Part shown: piece by piece, positions 17,605-26,836 of the stretch
Layout: the number at the start of each line of letters is the position of its first letter
Position numbering within the stretch: position 1 is the first letter of the stretch
Assembly: GCA_018608765.1 (NCBI GenBank)
Contig: JABAYY010000055.1
Location: 1 to 54,897 of the forward strand
Source of the DNA: Flavobacteriaceae bacterium
GTDB taxonomy: Bacteria; Bacteroidota; Bacteroidia; Flavobacteriales; Flavobacteriaceae
Length of the DNA: 54,897 nucleotides
Direction of reading: 5' to 3'
Translations under genes and position numbers: made by a program
Notes under the pieces: generated by a model
What the model was told of the DNA's origin: nothing
Databases searched by the model: none
Seen by the model: only the letters and a program-made list of their open reading frames with translations

Positions 17605-18759
17605 ATGAACAAAATTCAAATGGTTGACCTAAAAGGTCAGTATGCATCTATAAAAGAGGTTGTAAATACTTCCATTCAAGAAGTTATCGATAATGCTTCT
17701 TTTATCAACGGCCCTAAAGTCAAGGAATTTCAAGTAAATTTGGAAGCCTATCTAGGAATTAAACATGTTATTCCATGTGCTAACGGAACAGATGCTTTAC
17801 AAATCGCGATGATGGGACTAGGTCTAAAACCAGGAGATGAAGTTATTACCGCCGATTTCACTTTTGCCGCCACTGTTGAGGTCATAGCGCTATTAGGGCT
17901 TACGCCTGTTTTGGTCGATGTGGACCCCGACAAATTTAACATTGATGTTGAAGCAGTCAAAAAAGCAATCACTCCAAAAACAAAAGCAATTGTACCCGTA
18001 CATTTATTTGGTCAATGTGCCAATATGGATGCTATAATGGAGCTGGCAGAAGCCCATAATTTATTTGTAATTGAAGATAATGCTCAAGCAATTGGAGCAA
18101 CTTACACGTCGGAAAATGGTTCAAAAGCCAAAGCAGGAACGATTGGTCACGTGGCATCTACCTCTTTTTTCCCTTCTAAAAATTTAGGATGTTATGGAGA
18201 TGGCGGTGCAATTTTTACTAATGATGATGACTTGGCACACACCATACGAGGCATTGTAAACCATGGTATGTACAAACGTTACCACCACGATGTAGTAGGA
18301 GTTAACTCCCGATTAGATTCTATTCAAGCAGCCGTTTTAGATGCGAAACTTCCAAAGCTAGATGCTTATAATATAGCACGTCAATCTGCCGCTCGAAAAT
18401 ACAATGCCGCGTTCAAAAACCATGATAATATCATTACACCAAAAGCGGGCAACGGATGTGAAACAATTTGTGAGAACTGCGATTGCCATGTATTCCATCA
18501 ATATACTTTAAAAATACAAAATGCAGATCGAGATGCACTTGTAGCGCATTTGCAATCTAAAGATATTCCTTGTGGGGTTTACTATCCAATTCCATTACAC
18601 AAGCAAAAAGCTTATACAGATGACCGTTATAATGATTCGGATTTTAAAGTCACAAATACGTTGATCGATGCCGTTATTTCATTACCAATGCATACCGAAT
18701 TGGACGACGATCAAATAGATTTCATCACCTCAACTATCATTGGTTTTTTATCTAAATAA
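17605..18759 (+). CDS. DegT/DnrJ/EryC1/StrS-family PLP-dependent sugar aminotransferase
   Basis: A 384-residue protein. Family motifs are ANGTDALQIAMMGLG (PLP phosphate site), EVITADFTFAATVE, PVHLFGQCANMDAIMELA, VIEDNAQAIGA (Asp stacks on PLP) and SFFPSKNLGCYGDGGA with the Schiff-base Lys192. Such enzymes transaminate keto-sugars on nucleotide carriers for LPS, capsule or glycoprotein sugars. The exact substrate is not readable. The divergent waaA neighbour fits a role in surface glycans. An unusual cysteine cluster, C285, C289, C292 and C294 followed by His295 (CETICENCDCH), lies in the C-terminal domain before the FHQYTLKI strand. The amidohydrolase gene starts 7 bp downstream. Confidence 0.9.
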   Translation: MNKIQMVDLKGQYASIKEVVNTSIQEVIDNASFINGPKVKEFQVNLEAYLGIKHVIPCANGTDALQIAMMGLGLKPGDEVITADFTFAATVEVIALLGLTPVLVDVDPDKFNIDVEAVKKAITPKTKAIVPVHLFGQCANMDAIMELAEAHNLFVIEDNAQAIGATYTSENGSKAKAGTIGHVASTSFFPSKNLGCYGDGGAIFTNDDDLAHTIRGIVNHGMYKRYHHDVVGVNSRLDSIQAAVLDAKLPKLDAYNIARQSAARKYNAAFKNHDNIITPKAGNGCETICENCDCHVFHQYTLKIQNADRDALVAHLQSKDIPCGVYYPIPLHKQKAYTDDRYNDSDFKVTNTLIDAVISLPMHTELDDDQIDFITSTIIGFLSK

Positions 18760-18766
18760 ACAAATT

Positions 18767-20050
18767 ATGAAAAATTGTTTTTTGATTTTATTGACTGTGT
18801 TCTCATTGAGCATGTCTGCCCAAGATTTGTATTTGCATTGTGGAAAACTTGTAGACACTGAAAATGGAAAAATTTTAACTCAAAAAACGATTGTAGTTTC
18901 AGGAACAAAAATTAAATCCATTTTAAATGGATATGTGGACAGTACTAATCCTGAGGACTCAAGTATTGACTTAAAATCAAGTACGGTTATGCCTGGGTTG
19001 ATTGACTTACATGTGCACATGGAAAGTGAATACAATCCAAAAAAATACATGGATCAATTCACAGCTAATGAAGCCGATATTGCTTTTAAATCCGTAAATT
19101 TTGCACGTATTACGCTTATGGCTGGATTTACAACGGTAAGAGATTTGGGAGGGTCAGGCGTCAATATTGCGCTGCGAAACGCGATTAATCAAGGTCACAT
19201 TGTGGGGCCTCGAATTTTTACAGCAGGAAAAGCGATCGCAACTACAGGAGGACATGCCGATCCTACGAACGGAATGAAAAAACTTTTAATGGGAGATCCA
19301 GGCCCAGAACAAGGAGTTATCAACAGTGCGGACGAAGCCAAAAAAGCGGTGCGACAACGTTACAAAAATGGGGCTGATAACATCAAAATTACGGCGACAG
19401 GTGGGGTGTTGAGTGTTGCTAAAAACGGTCAAAATCCACAATTTACTCTTGAAGAAATACAAGCAATATGTGCGACGGCGAAAGATTATGGAATGATTAT
19501 AGCCGCGCATGCGCACGGAGATGAAGGCATGCAACGCGCGGTGATTGGCGGGGTCACCACCATTGAACATGGCACAAAGATGAGCGAGCAAACCATGGAT
19601 TTAATGATCCAATACGGCACCTATTTAGTGCCCACTATTACGGCTGGTAAAGCGGTTGCTGAAAACGCGAAAATTAAAGGATTTTATCCAGAAATCATCG
19701 TTCCAAAAGCACTCGAAATTGGACCTAAAATCCAAAATACTTTTGCGAAAGCCTATAAGAGTGGCGTTAAAATTGCATTCGGTACAGATGCAGGTGTATT
19801 TCTTCATGGCTTGAATGCGAAAGAATTTGGGTATATGGTGGAAGTTGGAATGTCCCCTATAGAAGCACTTCAATCGGCAACGATTACAAATGCGAAAGTT
19901 CTTGGCTTAGCTGATGAATTAGGGCAACTAAAAGCAGGCTATATAGCAGACATTGTTGCTACCAAAGACAATCCTGTTGAAGAAATTTCTACTCTAGAAA
20001 ACGTCATTTTTGTAATGAAAGAAGGCGTTGTTTTTAAAAATCTAAACTAG
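18767..20050 (+). CDS. Secreted metal-dependent amidohydrolase (imidazolonepropionase / Xaa-Pro dipeptidase-like)
   Basis: A 427-residue protein read from the ATG at 18767; the longer frame from 18740 uses a TTG inside the previous gene and would spoil the signal peptide (MKNCFLILLTVFSLSMSAQ). Amidohydrolase-superfamily metal ligands are visible: HVH at residues 82-84 (IDLHVHM), a Lys in DNIKITATGG, His in IIAAHAHGDEG and TTIEHGTKM, and Asp341 in FGTDAGVF. The C-terminal metal-site and sandwich motif SATITNAKVLGL...GYIADIVATKDNP is typical of periplasmic amidohydrolases that cleave Xaa-Pro or related N-acyl dipeptides. The substrate is not certain. Its last 4 bp overlap the end of convergent lspA. 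Confidence 0.85.
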   Translation: MKNCFLILLTVFSLSMSAQDLYLHCGKLVDTENGKILTQKTIVVSGTKIKSILNGYVDSTNPEDSSIDLKSSTVMPGLIDLHVHMESEYNPKKYMDQFTANEADIAFKSVNFARITLMAGFTTVRDLGGSGVNIALRNAINQGHIVGPRIFTAGKAIATTGGHADPTNGMKKLLMGDPGPEQGVINSADEAKKAVRQRYKNGADNIKITATGGVLSVAKNGQNPQFTLEEIQAICATAKDYGMIIAAHAHGDEGMQRAVIGGVTTIEHGTKMSEQTMDLMIQYGTYLVPTITAGKAVAENAKIKGFYPEIIVPKALEIGPKIQNTFAKAYKSGVKIAFGTDAGVFLHGLNAKEFGYMVEVGMSPIEALQSATITNAKVLGLADELGQLKAGYIADIVATKDNPVEEISTLENVIFVMKEGVVFKNLN

Positions 20051-20544
20051 GCTTCTGTATTTTTTGAAGGACGACTTAAAAAGGACGACATCAACAACAA
20101 AATCATTCCTGTGGTTACAGATAAATCTGCACTGTTAAAAATGCCTGTTTTGAATACACCACCTAAATCTATGTACAAGAAATCTGTTACCGACCCATAT
20201 AAAAATCGATCGTAAAGATTGGCTATTCCACCTCCAGCAATGCAACAAAGTCCAATGATTGACATGGTGTCAAGCGCTTTATTGGTGAAGACATAATACA
20301 GTACAGCTCCTAAAACAATTACAGGAAGGATCAGTAAAAAAATCAGCTTTACGGTTGGATTTGAGTCGCTGCCCATGCTTAAAAATGCCCCTGAATTTTC
20401 TACATTCATCAGTTGTAATTGTGTTCCAAAAAGTTCTGTTCTCGAACCTGGAACCACATTTTTACGTACATATTCTTTTGAAACTTGATCCAAGCCAATA
20501 TTAAATATGACGAGAATTAGTATTAAAATTCTTTTAGTATTCAT
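20047..20544 (-). CDS. lspA: Prolipoprotein signal peptidase II
   Basis: A 165-residue inner-membrane aspartyl protease that removes the signal peptide from lipid-modified prolipoproteins such as the several lipoproteins of this window. It has four hydrophobic segments. Conserved motifs are NVENSGAFLSM (48-58), GGGIANLYDRFLYGSVTDF (104-122) and FNSADLSVTTGMILL (136-150). By family alignment Asp112 and Asp140 are the catalytic pair. It is the last gene of the leftward cluster thyA-folA-fabD-lspA and starts 5 bp after fabD. It overlaps the convergent amidohydrolase gene by 4 bp, leaving no room for a separate terminator. Confidence 0.95.
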   Translation of the reverse strand: MNTKRILILILVIFNIGLDQVSKEYVRKNVVPGSRTELFGTQLQLMNVENSGAFLSMGSDSNPTVKLIFLLILPVIVLGAVLYYVFTNKALDTMSIIGLCCIAGGGIANLYDRFLYGSVTDFLYIDLGGVFKTGIFNSADLSVTTGMILLLMSSFLSRPSKNTEA

Positions 20545-20549
20545 GCTGT

Positions 20550-21437
20550 TTAGTTTTCAAAAGTTGCAGCTTTTGTGTTCATTCCTCTATCTATTTTTTT
20601 CACTAGGCCTTGAAGTACATTGCCCGGGCCGACTTCAATAAATTCATTTGCACCATCTTGAATCATTTGCTGAACAGATTGGGTCCATTTGACCGGTGCT
20701 GTTAGTTGTGAAATTAAATTCGCTTTAATCTCTGTTTCATTTAGAACCGGCATTGCAGTTACATTTTGATAAATAGGACAACCCGGTGTATGGAATGTTG
20801 TATTTTCTATAGCGGCTGCCAATTGTTCTTTTGCGGGCGCCATTAAAGGAGAATGAAAAGCCCCTCCAACTGGGAGTACAAGTGCGCGTCGTGCGCCTTT
20901 TTCTTTGAGTGCATCACAGGCCAAATGAATCGCATCAACTGCTCCAGAAATTACTAATTGTCCTGGACAGTTATAGTTCGCAGCGACTACAACCCCATCA
21001 ATTGATTTACAAGTATCTTCTACAATTTCATTTTCTAATCCTAGTACGGCTGCCATTGTTCCTTTTGTTAAATCACAAGCCTTTTGCATCGCCTGTGCAC
21101 GTTGAGAAACAAGTTTCAAGCCATCTTCAAAACGAAGCGTACCGTTAGCAACTAAAGCAGAAAACTCTCCCAGTGAATGTCCTGCAACCATATCTGGCTG
21201 AAATCCGTTCCCTAAGCTTTTTGCTAAAATTACAGAGTGCAAAAATATTGCAGGTTGTGTTACTTTAGTTTCTTTTAGATCGTCTACACTCCCTTCAAAC
21301 ATAATGGATGTAATATCAAACCCTAAAATGTCATTGGCTTGCTCAAAAAGTAATTTCGCTGCAGCTGAATTTTCATAGAGAGGTAATCCCATCCCTGTAA
21401 ATTGAGCTCCTTGTCCTGGAAATATATATGCCTTCAT
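20550..21437 (-). CDS. fabD: Malonyl-CoA:acyl-carrier-protein transacylase
   Basis: A 295-residue enzyme that loads malonyl onto ACP for fatty acid synthesis. It starts with AYIFPGQGAQFTGMG. The nucleophile Ser88 is in GHSLGEFSAL (86-95), the active-site His is in GGAFHSPLM, and GPGNVLQGL lies near the C-terminus. Length is normal for the family. It sits between folA (19-bp gap) and lspA (5-bp gap). Confidence 0.97.
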   Translation of the reverse strand: MKAYIFPGQGAQFTGMGLPLYENSAAAKLLFEQANDILGFDITSIMFEGSVDDLKETKVTQPAIFLHSVILAKSLGNGFQPDMVAGHSLGEFSALVANGTLRFEDGLKLVSQRAQAMQKACDLTKGTMAAVLGLENEIVEDTCKSIDGVVVAANYNCPGQLVISGAVDAIHLACDALKEKGARRALVLPVGGAFHSPLMAPAKEQLAAAIENTTFHTPGCPIYQNVTAMPVLNETEIKANLISQLTAPVKWTQSVQQMIQDGANEFIEVGPGNVLQGLVKKIDRGMNTKAATFEN

Positions 21438-21456
21438 AAGTTTTTATTTATTGTTT

Positions 21457-21966
21457 TTAACGTCTTTTGTAGGTGATGTATGAAAAGTCAAATTTATGTA
21501 AATCGTCTTTTTTATGAAATATGCGATCGATTTCTTTCCAAATTGTTTCGCTTATAACAGGGAAAAAAGTATCGCCTTCAAAGCTGTGGTGTACTCTGGT
21601 AAATTCGATTGTATCTACAAGGTTTAATCCTTGTTTGTAAATTTCACCACCTCCAATAATGAATGGATTAGCATCTTGTTTCGCCTTTTCTATAGCGGCT
21701 TCCAAAGAATTTACGACAATAACCCCATCAGGAGCTTTGTAATCTTGCTGTCTTGTAATTACAATATGTGTTCTGTTAGGCAAAGGTTTTGGAAAACTTT
21801 CAAAGGTTTTTCGTCCCATGATAATGCAATGCCCAGAAGTGAGTGCCTTAAATCGTTTTAGATCATTTTTTAAATCCCAGATTAAATCATTGTCTTTACC
21901 AATCACATCATTTTCAGAGACGGCGACAATAAGCGTGAGATTTGAAGGTTCGTTTGTTGTTTTCAA
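21457..21966 (-). CDS. folA: Dihydrofolate reductase
   Basis: A 169-residue enzyme that regenerates tetrahydrofolate with NADPH. Motifs include LIVAVSENDVIGKDNDLIWDLKNDLKRFK (substrate Asp30 in the D-L-K-N segment), IIMGRKTFESFPKPLPNRTHIVITR and FIIGGGEIYKQ. It follows thyA by 40 bp. The two form the usual pair, since thymidylate synthase oxidises the folate that DHFR reduces. Confidence 0.97.
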   Translation of the reverse strand: MKTTNEPSNLTLIVAVSENDVIGKDNDLIWDLKNDLKRFKALTSGHCIIMGRKTFESFPKPLPNRTHIVITRQQDYKAPDGVIVVNSLEAAIEKAKQDANPFIIGGGEIYKQGLNLVDTIEFTRVHHSFEGDTFFPVISETIWKEIDRIFHKKDDLHKFDFSYITYKRR

Positions 21967-22006
21967 TTGAATAAATTAGAGCACAAAAGTAAGGGTTTCC
22001 GTTAAA

Positions 22007-22831
22007 TTAAACGGCAACTGCCCCTTTGATATGTGGATGAGGATCATAACCTTCTAAAGTGAAGTCTTCAAATGTAAAGTCAAAAATATCTGTGATCTCT
22101 GGGTTTAGAGTCATTTTTGGAAGCGGACGTAGTTCTCTACTGAGTTGTGTTTCGACCTGTTCAATGTGATTACTATAAATATGTGCATCTCCAAAAGTAT
22201 GAATGAATTCTCCTGCTTCATAACCACAAACTTGTGCCATCATCATAGTTAATAGTGCATAAGAAGCGATATTGAATGGGACTCCTAGAAAAATATCGGC
22301 ACTTCGCTGGTATAGTTGACAAGACAATTTTCCATCACTTACATAAAACTGAAAAAATGCATGACAGGGAGGAAGTGCTGCTTTGTTGTTTGCTACATTT
22401 TCACTAAACGACTTTGAGGTATCTGGAAGTACTGATGGATTCCAAGCCGAAACCAACATACGTCGGCTGTTGGGGTTTGTTTTTAAGGTTTCAATAACTT
22501 CTGTTATTTGATCAATTTCATCACTATTCCAGTTGCGCCATTGGTGTCCATAAACAGGGCCAAGGTCACCATTTTCATCCGCCCAAGCATTCCATATTTT
22601 CACACCATTTTCTGTGAGATAATCGGTGTTTGTGTCGCCTTTTAAAAACCAAAGCAATTCATAAATAATGGATTTAAGGTGTAGTTTTTTGGTAGTCACC
22701 ATTGGAAATCCTTCACTAAGATCGAAACGCATTTGATGTCCAAACACACTTTTAGTGCCTGTTCCAGTACGGTCTCCTTTTTCATTTCCAGTGTTTAGCA
22801 CATGGGATACAAGGTCTAAGTATTGTTTCAT
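22007..22831 (-). CDS. thyA: Thymidylate synthase
   Basis: A 274-residue enzyme that converts dUMP to dTMP with methylene-tetrahydrofolate. It has the [18 protein letters not shown] start, WRNW, the catalytic Cys156 in [13 protein letters not shown], and [23 protein letters not shown]. It is first in the leftward cluster, 35 bases beyond the nupC terminator, so the thyA promoter should lie at about 22832-22865. Confidence 0.98.
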   Translation of the reverse strand: MKQYLDLVSHVLNTGNEKGDRTGTGTKSVFGHQMRFDLSEGFPMVTTKKLHLKSIIYELLWFLKGDTNTDYLTENGVKIWNAWADENGDLGPVYGHQWRNWNSDEIDQITEVIETLKTNPNSRRMLVSAWNPSVLPDTSKSFSENVANNKAALPPCHAFFQFYVSDGKLSCQLYQRSADIFLGVPFNIASYALLTMMMAQVCGYEAGEFIHTFGDAHIYSNHIEQVETQLSRELRPLPKMTLNPEITDIFDFTFEDFTLEGYDPHPHIKGAVAV

Positions 22832-22854
22832 TTTCAGTGTTATTTTATGAAGAT

Positions 22855-22894
22855 AAAAATAAAAAAAGCTTCAATCCTAAAGAAATTGAAGCTT
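22855..22894 (-). terminator. Intrinsic terminator between nupC and thyA (leftward)
   Basis: A 10-bp stem (22866-22875 with 22885-22894, arms aagcttcaat and attgaagctt) is followed, reading leftward, by a long T run. It separates the nupC transcript from the thyA cluster. Confidence 0.85.
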
Positions 22895-22921
22895 ATAATA
22901 ATTTTAAAAGTTATTAACTAT

Positions 22922-24319
22922 TTAGCCGATAATTGCGCCGGCAATTGTTGCAGATAAAAGTGAAGCAATAGTTCCTCCAATAAGAGCCTTAATTCCAAAC
23001 TCAGAAAGTGTTTTTCTTTGTCCAGGTGCTAACGATCCGATCCCTCCAATTTGAATTCCTATAGAAGCAAAATTGGCAAATCCACATAACATATACGTTG
23101 CCATGATGATCGATTTCTCATATTTTAAGTGCAATAAGTTTAAGGGGTTTTTTAAGTCTGCTAACTGTATATATCCAACAAACTCACTCGCTGCTAGTTT
23201 TATTCCTAAAAGTTGTCCCATTAGAGCTACATCTTCTTTTGCGATTCCAATCAACCACATGAGGGGAGCAAAGGCATACCCTAAAACAAACTCCAATGAG
23301 AATGCTTTATAAGACGTGTTTGATGCGACCCATTCGTTGAGGTTTGTGAGATCTCCAACCCATCCCAGCATACCATTAATCATGGCAATAAATGCTAAAA
23401 ACACCAAAAGCATGGCGCCAATATTTAACGCGAGTTTTAGACCTTCAGTAGTACCATTTGCAATGGACTCTAAGATGTTTGAGCCAATTTTTTCTTGTGA
23501 AATATGAATTTCATTATCAATTACTTCCACTTGTGGATAGAGCATTTTTGAGATGACAATTGCGCCAGGTGCTGCCATTACCGAAGCTGTTAATAAATGT
23601 TTAGCATAAAATAAACGCAACACTTCGTCTTCGCCACCAAGGAATCCAATATAAGCAGCCAAAACACCCCCAGCAACGGTTGCCATGCCACCAATCATGA
23701 CTAATAAAATTTCTGACTTATTCATTTTTTCTAAATAAGCCTTAATCATTAAGGGCGATTCTGTTTGACCTAAAAATATGTTTCCCGCAACACTCAAGCT
23801 CTCTGCTCCAGAAACTTGAAGGAGTTTACTAAGTAGCCAAGCCAATCCTTTTACAACCCGTTGAATTATGCCTAAATAAAACAAAACAGATGTTAAGGCG
23901 GAAAAGAAAATAACAGTTGGTAAAATTGAAATAGCGAACGTTACCAAAGGAGCTTCAATTTCCCCTGTAGAAAACGCTGCGAAAAGAAATTTTGTCCCTT
24001 CCATTGTAAAATCTAGTACGGCAATAAACAAACTACCGACCCATTCAAAAAAGGTTTGAACAAAAGACACTTTAAGAACTCCAATCGCTAAAATGATTTG
24101 GGCTCCCAAACCAAACCCAACGGTTCTCCAATTAATCGCTTTTCTGTTGGCACTTAGGAGGTATGATATCAAAACCAACACAAACATCCCTAGAAGTCCT
24201 CTAAAAAGGCTATTGACTGTAAACCCTTGACTAGATACGATTTCTGAGGTTGATTCCTGTGCAGCAATCGATTGAATATTTGTAAATAATACAAATACAA
24301 TTAGCATTAATTTTTTCAT
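22922..24319 (-). CDS. nupC: Concentrative nucleoside transporter (NupC/CNT family)
   Basis: A 465-residue inner-membrane permease with an extra N-terminal cleavable-looking signal (1-20, ending in IAAQ) and about ten hydrophobic segments. CNT motifs are visible: VFFSALTSVLFYLGIIQ, FLGQTESPLMIKAYLEKM (GQTESP pore motif), ATVAGGVLAAYIGFLG, GLKLALNIGAMLLVFLAFIAMING, and CGFANFASIGIQIGGIGSLAP. It takes up nucleosides with H+ or Na+. It follows the DUF151 protein by 11 bp, so it is probably the distal gene of a leftward unit. Nucleoside uptake fits the nearby thyA and, further right, a deoxynucleoside kinase. Confidence 0.93.
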   Translation of the reverse strand: MKKLMLIVFVLFTNIQSIAAQESTSEIVSSQGFTVNSLFRGLLGMFVLVLISYLLSANRKAINWRTVGFGLGAQIILAIGVLKVSFVQTFFEWVGSLFIAVLDFTMEGTKFLFAAFSTGEIEAPLVTFAISILPTVIFFSALTSVLFYLGIIQRVVKGLAWLLSKLLQVSGAESLSVAGNIFLGQTESPLMIKAYLEKMNKSEILLVMIGGMATVAGGVLAAYIGFLGGEDEVLRLFYAKHLLTASVMAAPGAIVISKMLYPQVEVIDNEIHISQEKIGSNILESIANGTTEGLKLALNIGAMLLVFLAFIAMINGMLGWVGDLTNLNEWVASNTSYKAFSLEFVLGYAFAPLMWLIGIAKEDVALMGQLLGIKLAASEFVGYIQLADLKNPLNLLHLKYEKSIIMATYMLCGFANFASIGIQIGGIGSLAPGQRKTLSEFGIKALIGGTIASLLSATIAGAIIG

Positions 24320-24330
24320 TCTGCTTGTTG

Positions 24331-24951
24331 TTAGCGTTTAGAGATTTCGTCTCTTAACTTAGCAGCTGTTTCATAGTCTTCATTCGCAACTGCCTTTGTT
24401 AGTAATTCTTGTAATTCTTTAATAGATTTAGAGGGATATCCGTCGTCGGAAACTTCTATTTCCTCAGTTTCAAACTCTAAATCTTCAAATAACAATACAT
24501 CTTCAGGCTGATCTTCGTCATCTTCTTTTCTGGAATCTGTTTTTAATATGATTCCAGCTTTTTCTAAAATGTTTTTATAGGTAAATATGGGTGCAGAAAA
24601 ACGCAATGCAAGTGCAATTGCATCACTAGTTCGAGCATCGATAATTTCTTCAACTTTGTCGCGTTCACAAATAAGAGACGCATAAAAAACACCATCTACT
24701 AATTTGTGAATGATGACTTGTTTTACAACGATGTCAAAGCGATCAGAAAAATTTTTAAATAAATCGTGCGTTAGAGGTCTTGGAGGTTCAATGTCTTTTT
24801 CTAAAGCGATTGCGATAGACTGTGCCTCGAAAGCTCCAATGACAATTGGAAGTTTCCGCTGCCCATCTACTTCACTCAAGATCAAAGCGTAAGCACCGCT
24901 TTGAGTTTGACTGTATGAAATACCTTTTATGTTGAGACGAACTAAACTCAT
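24331..24951 (-). CDS. Bifunctional nuclease-like DUF151 protein with C-terminal UVR motif
   Basis: A 206-residue protein. The N-terminal DUF151 (bifunctional nuclease) domain spans about 1-135: LPIVIGAFEAQSIAIALE, RPLTHDLFKN, and DARTSDAIALALRFSAPIF are family motifs. An acidic linker follows (EDDEDQPEDVLLFEDLEFETEEIEVSDD). The C-terminus (170-206) is a UvrB/UvrC-type motif, LQELLTKAVANEDYETAAKLRDEI, which usually mediates protein contact. DUF151 proteins have been reported with DNase and RNase activity; the role in Bacteroidota is not established. It lies between etfA (114 bp) and nupC (11 bp). Confidence 0.88.
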   Translation of the reverse strand: MSLVRLNIKGISYSQTQSGAYALILSEVDGQRKLPIVIGAFEAQSIAIALEKDIEPPRPLTHDLFKNFSDRFDIVVKQVIIHKLVDGVFYASLICERDKVEEIIDARTSDAIALALRFSAPIFTYKNILEKAGIILKTDSRKEDDEDQPEDVLLFEDLEFETEEIEVSDDGYPSKSIKELQELLTKAVANEDYETAAKLRDEISKR

Positions 24952-25065
24952 AAGTTATAAGACAAAGAACAGTTTTAATTCGTAAAGTACCAAACCCATG
25001 ACAAATTACTTTTGGATTAAAGTAGTTGCAGGCATTAGCTCAAATTGAAATGTATTTTTTTAACT

Positions 25066-26022
25066 TTATGAATTCTGAGTTTTGAAAACTTTTAATTTTT
25101 CAATCAATTTAGGAACTACTTCAAAAGCATCTCCTACAATACCATAATCAGCAGCTTTGAAAAAAGGTGCCTCAGGGTCGGTATTAATGACGACTTTAAT
25201 TTTGGATGAATTGATGCCTGCCAAATGTTGAATGGCTCCAGAGATTCCAATGGCAATATATAAGTTTGTCGCAACAGGTTTTCCTGTTTGCCCTACATGT
25301 TCGCTGTGTGGTCTCCAGCCTAAATCAGATACAGGTTTTGAACAAGCTGTTGCAGCTCCAAGAACGTCTGCCAATTCTTCAATCATTCCCCAGTTTTCTG
25401 GACCTTTTAATCCACGACCTGCCGACACTACTACTTCTGCATCTGCAATGCTGACTTTGTCACTTGCCTTATCAACTGAGGTTACACTTGTAGATGAGCT
25501 TACCAAACTAGGCGAAAAGTCTTCCATCTGTGCAGTGGTTGTGTTCTCTACCAATCCAAAAGAGTTATTAGAAACCCCTACGATTTTTATTGTTGTTGAA
25601 ATTTCAGTATTGCAAAATGCTTTGTTTGTAAACGCTGTTCTCTTTACAACAAAAGGATTTAAACTTGAAGGTGCTGCCACCACATTGGATGCGTAGCCAG
25701 CCTTTAGTCCAACGGCTAAAAGAGGTGCAATATAACGACTGTCGGCGCTTGCGCTTAAAATAACAACCGTTGCAGCTTCTTTTTCTGTAGCTTGTTTGAT
25801 GGCATCTGCATATATTTTGGCATTAAACGCACTCACCGCATTTATGTTTAACACTTTTTCTACGCCATAAGTTCCTAATTCAGAAGCATCGTTTGCGTTA
25901 AAAGTAAGTGCCACTAGGTTGGTGCCCATAGCTTCTGCTACGGCCTTGCCATATGATGCAGCTTCTAAGGCTGCTTTTTTGAAATTTCCTTGATCAGATT
26001 CTGTATATACTAAAACGGACAT
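25066..26022 (-). CDS. etfA: Electron transfer flavoprotein alpha subunit
   Basis: A 318-residue FAD-binding subunit. The C-terminal FAD domain has VVSAGRGLKGPENW, ACSKPVSDLGWRPHSEHVGQTGKPVATNLYIAIGISGAIQHLAGI and INTDPEAPFFKAADYGIVGD. With EtfB it carries electrons from acyl-CoA dehydrogenases to ETF-quinone oxidoreductase, so it links beta-oxidation and branched-chain amino acid breakdown to respiration. It lies 20 bp downstream of etfB in one transcript. Confidence 0.97.
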   Translation of the reverse strand: MSVLVYTESDQGNFKKAALEAASYGKAVAEAMGTNLVALTFNANDASELGTYGVEKVLNINAVSAFNAKIYADAIKQATEKEAATVVILSASADSRYIAPLLAVGLKAGYASNVVAAPSSLNPFVVKRTAFTNKAFCNTEISTTIKIVGVSNNSFGLVENTTTAQMEDFSPSLVSSSTSVTSVDKASDKVSIADAEVVVSAGRGLKGPENWGMIEELADVLGAATACSKPVSDLGWRPHSEHVGQTGKPVATNLYIAIGISGAIQHLAGINSSKIKVVINTDPEAPFFKAADYGIVGDAFEVVPKLIEKLKVFKTQNS

Positions 26023-26042
26023 GTTTCTTTTTTTAAAATTAA

Positions 26043-26789
26043 TTAAATAACTTTTGCTTCGTTGTGAAGAAGGTTGATGAGTTCATCAATATTATCGGCT
26101 TCTACTAATTTAACAGCACCACGAGGGGCTGGTTTTTCGAAAGAAACAGAATGTGTTTCTGAAGCTTCATTAGCCGGTTCGACCACAGTGAGTGGTTTTT
26201 TCCGCGCCATCATAATGCCTCTCATATTAGGAATTCTTAAGTCACTTTCCTCAACCAATCCTTTTTGGCCACCAATAACGAGTGGTAAAACGGTTGAGAC
26301 CGTTTCTTTTCCTCCATCAATTTCGCGAACTGCTGTGGCATTTGTACCATCAATTTCTAAGCTTATACAATTGGTTACAAAATTAGCGTCGATCATTGCT
26401 GCTAGCATTCCAGGAACCATCCCTCCATTGTAATCAATAGATTCTCGACCAGCGATTATAAGGTCATAAGCACCTTCTTTTGCGGCTGCAGCTAAGTACG
26501 TAGCTACCGTATGCCCATCTACAGCTTCTGCGTTTACACGAATTGCTGCATCTGCGCCAATGGCAAGTGCTTTTCGGAGTGTTGGCTCCGTTTCTGCGCC
26601 ACCAACACTGATAACATCAACTGTTGCGTTTTGTTTTTCTTTAAACCACATGGCACGGGTCAGTCCAAATTCATCATTTGGATTTATGACATATTGCACT
26701 CCGTTGGTGTCAAATTTAGTATCTCCTTCGGTAAAATTAATTTTAGAAGTCGTGTCGGGAACATGACTAATACATACTAATAGTTTCAT
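26043..26789 (-). CDS. etfB: Electron transfer flavoprotein beta subunit
   Basis: A 248-residue AMP-binding subunit. Motifs: MKLLVCISHVPDT, VINPNDEFGLTRAM, ALAIGADAAIRV, AGRESIDYNGGMVPGMLAAMI, and GGKETVSTVLPLVIGGQKGL. It is first in the leftward etfBA unit. The upstream region shared with divergent pdhB holds a 28-bp palindrome likely to be an operator. Confidence 0.97.
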   Translation of the reverse strand: MKLLVCISHVPDTTSKINFTEGDTKFDTNGVQYVINPNDEFGLTRAMWFKEKQNATVDVISVGGAETEPTLRKALAIGADAAIRVNAEAVDGHTVATYLAAAAKEGAYDLIIAGRESIDYNGGMVPGMLAAMIDANFVTNCISLEIDGTNATAVREIDGGKETVSTVLPLVIGGQKGLVEESDLRIPNMRGIMMARKKPLTVVEPANEASETHSVSFEKPAPRGAVKLVEADNIDELINLLHNEAKVI

Positions 26790-26815
26790 TTTTTTGTTCT
26801 ATTTATAATAGTCTA

Positions 26816-26823
26816 CGAAAGTA
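26816..26823 (-). promoter_or_regulatory. Candidate -7 box of etfB
   Basis: Leftward reading gives TACTTTCG, seven of eight matches to TAnnTTTG, 26 bases from the etfB start. The palindrome begins 14 bases upstream, so a bound protein would cover the -33 region. Confidence 0.4.
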
Positions 26824-26836
26824 AATAAAAAACTTT

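Noticed and set aside
25232-25696. A 154-codon ORF antisense to etfA
   Set aside because: It lies fully inside a well-conserved flavoprotein gene, has low-complexity Thr/Ser-rich composition typical of antisense frames, and no promoter or family match.
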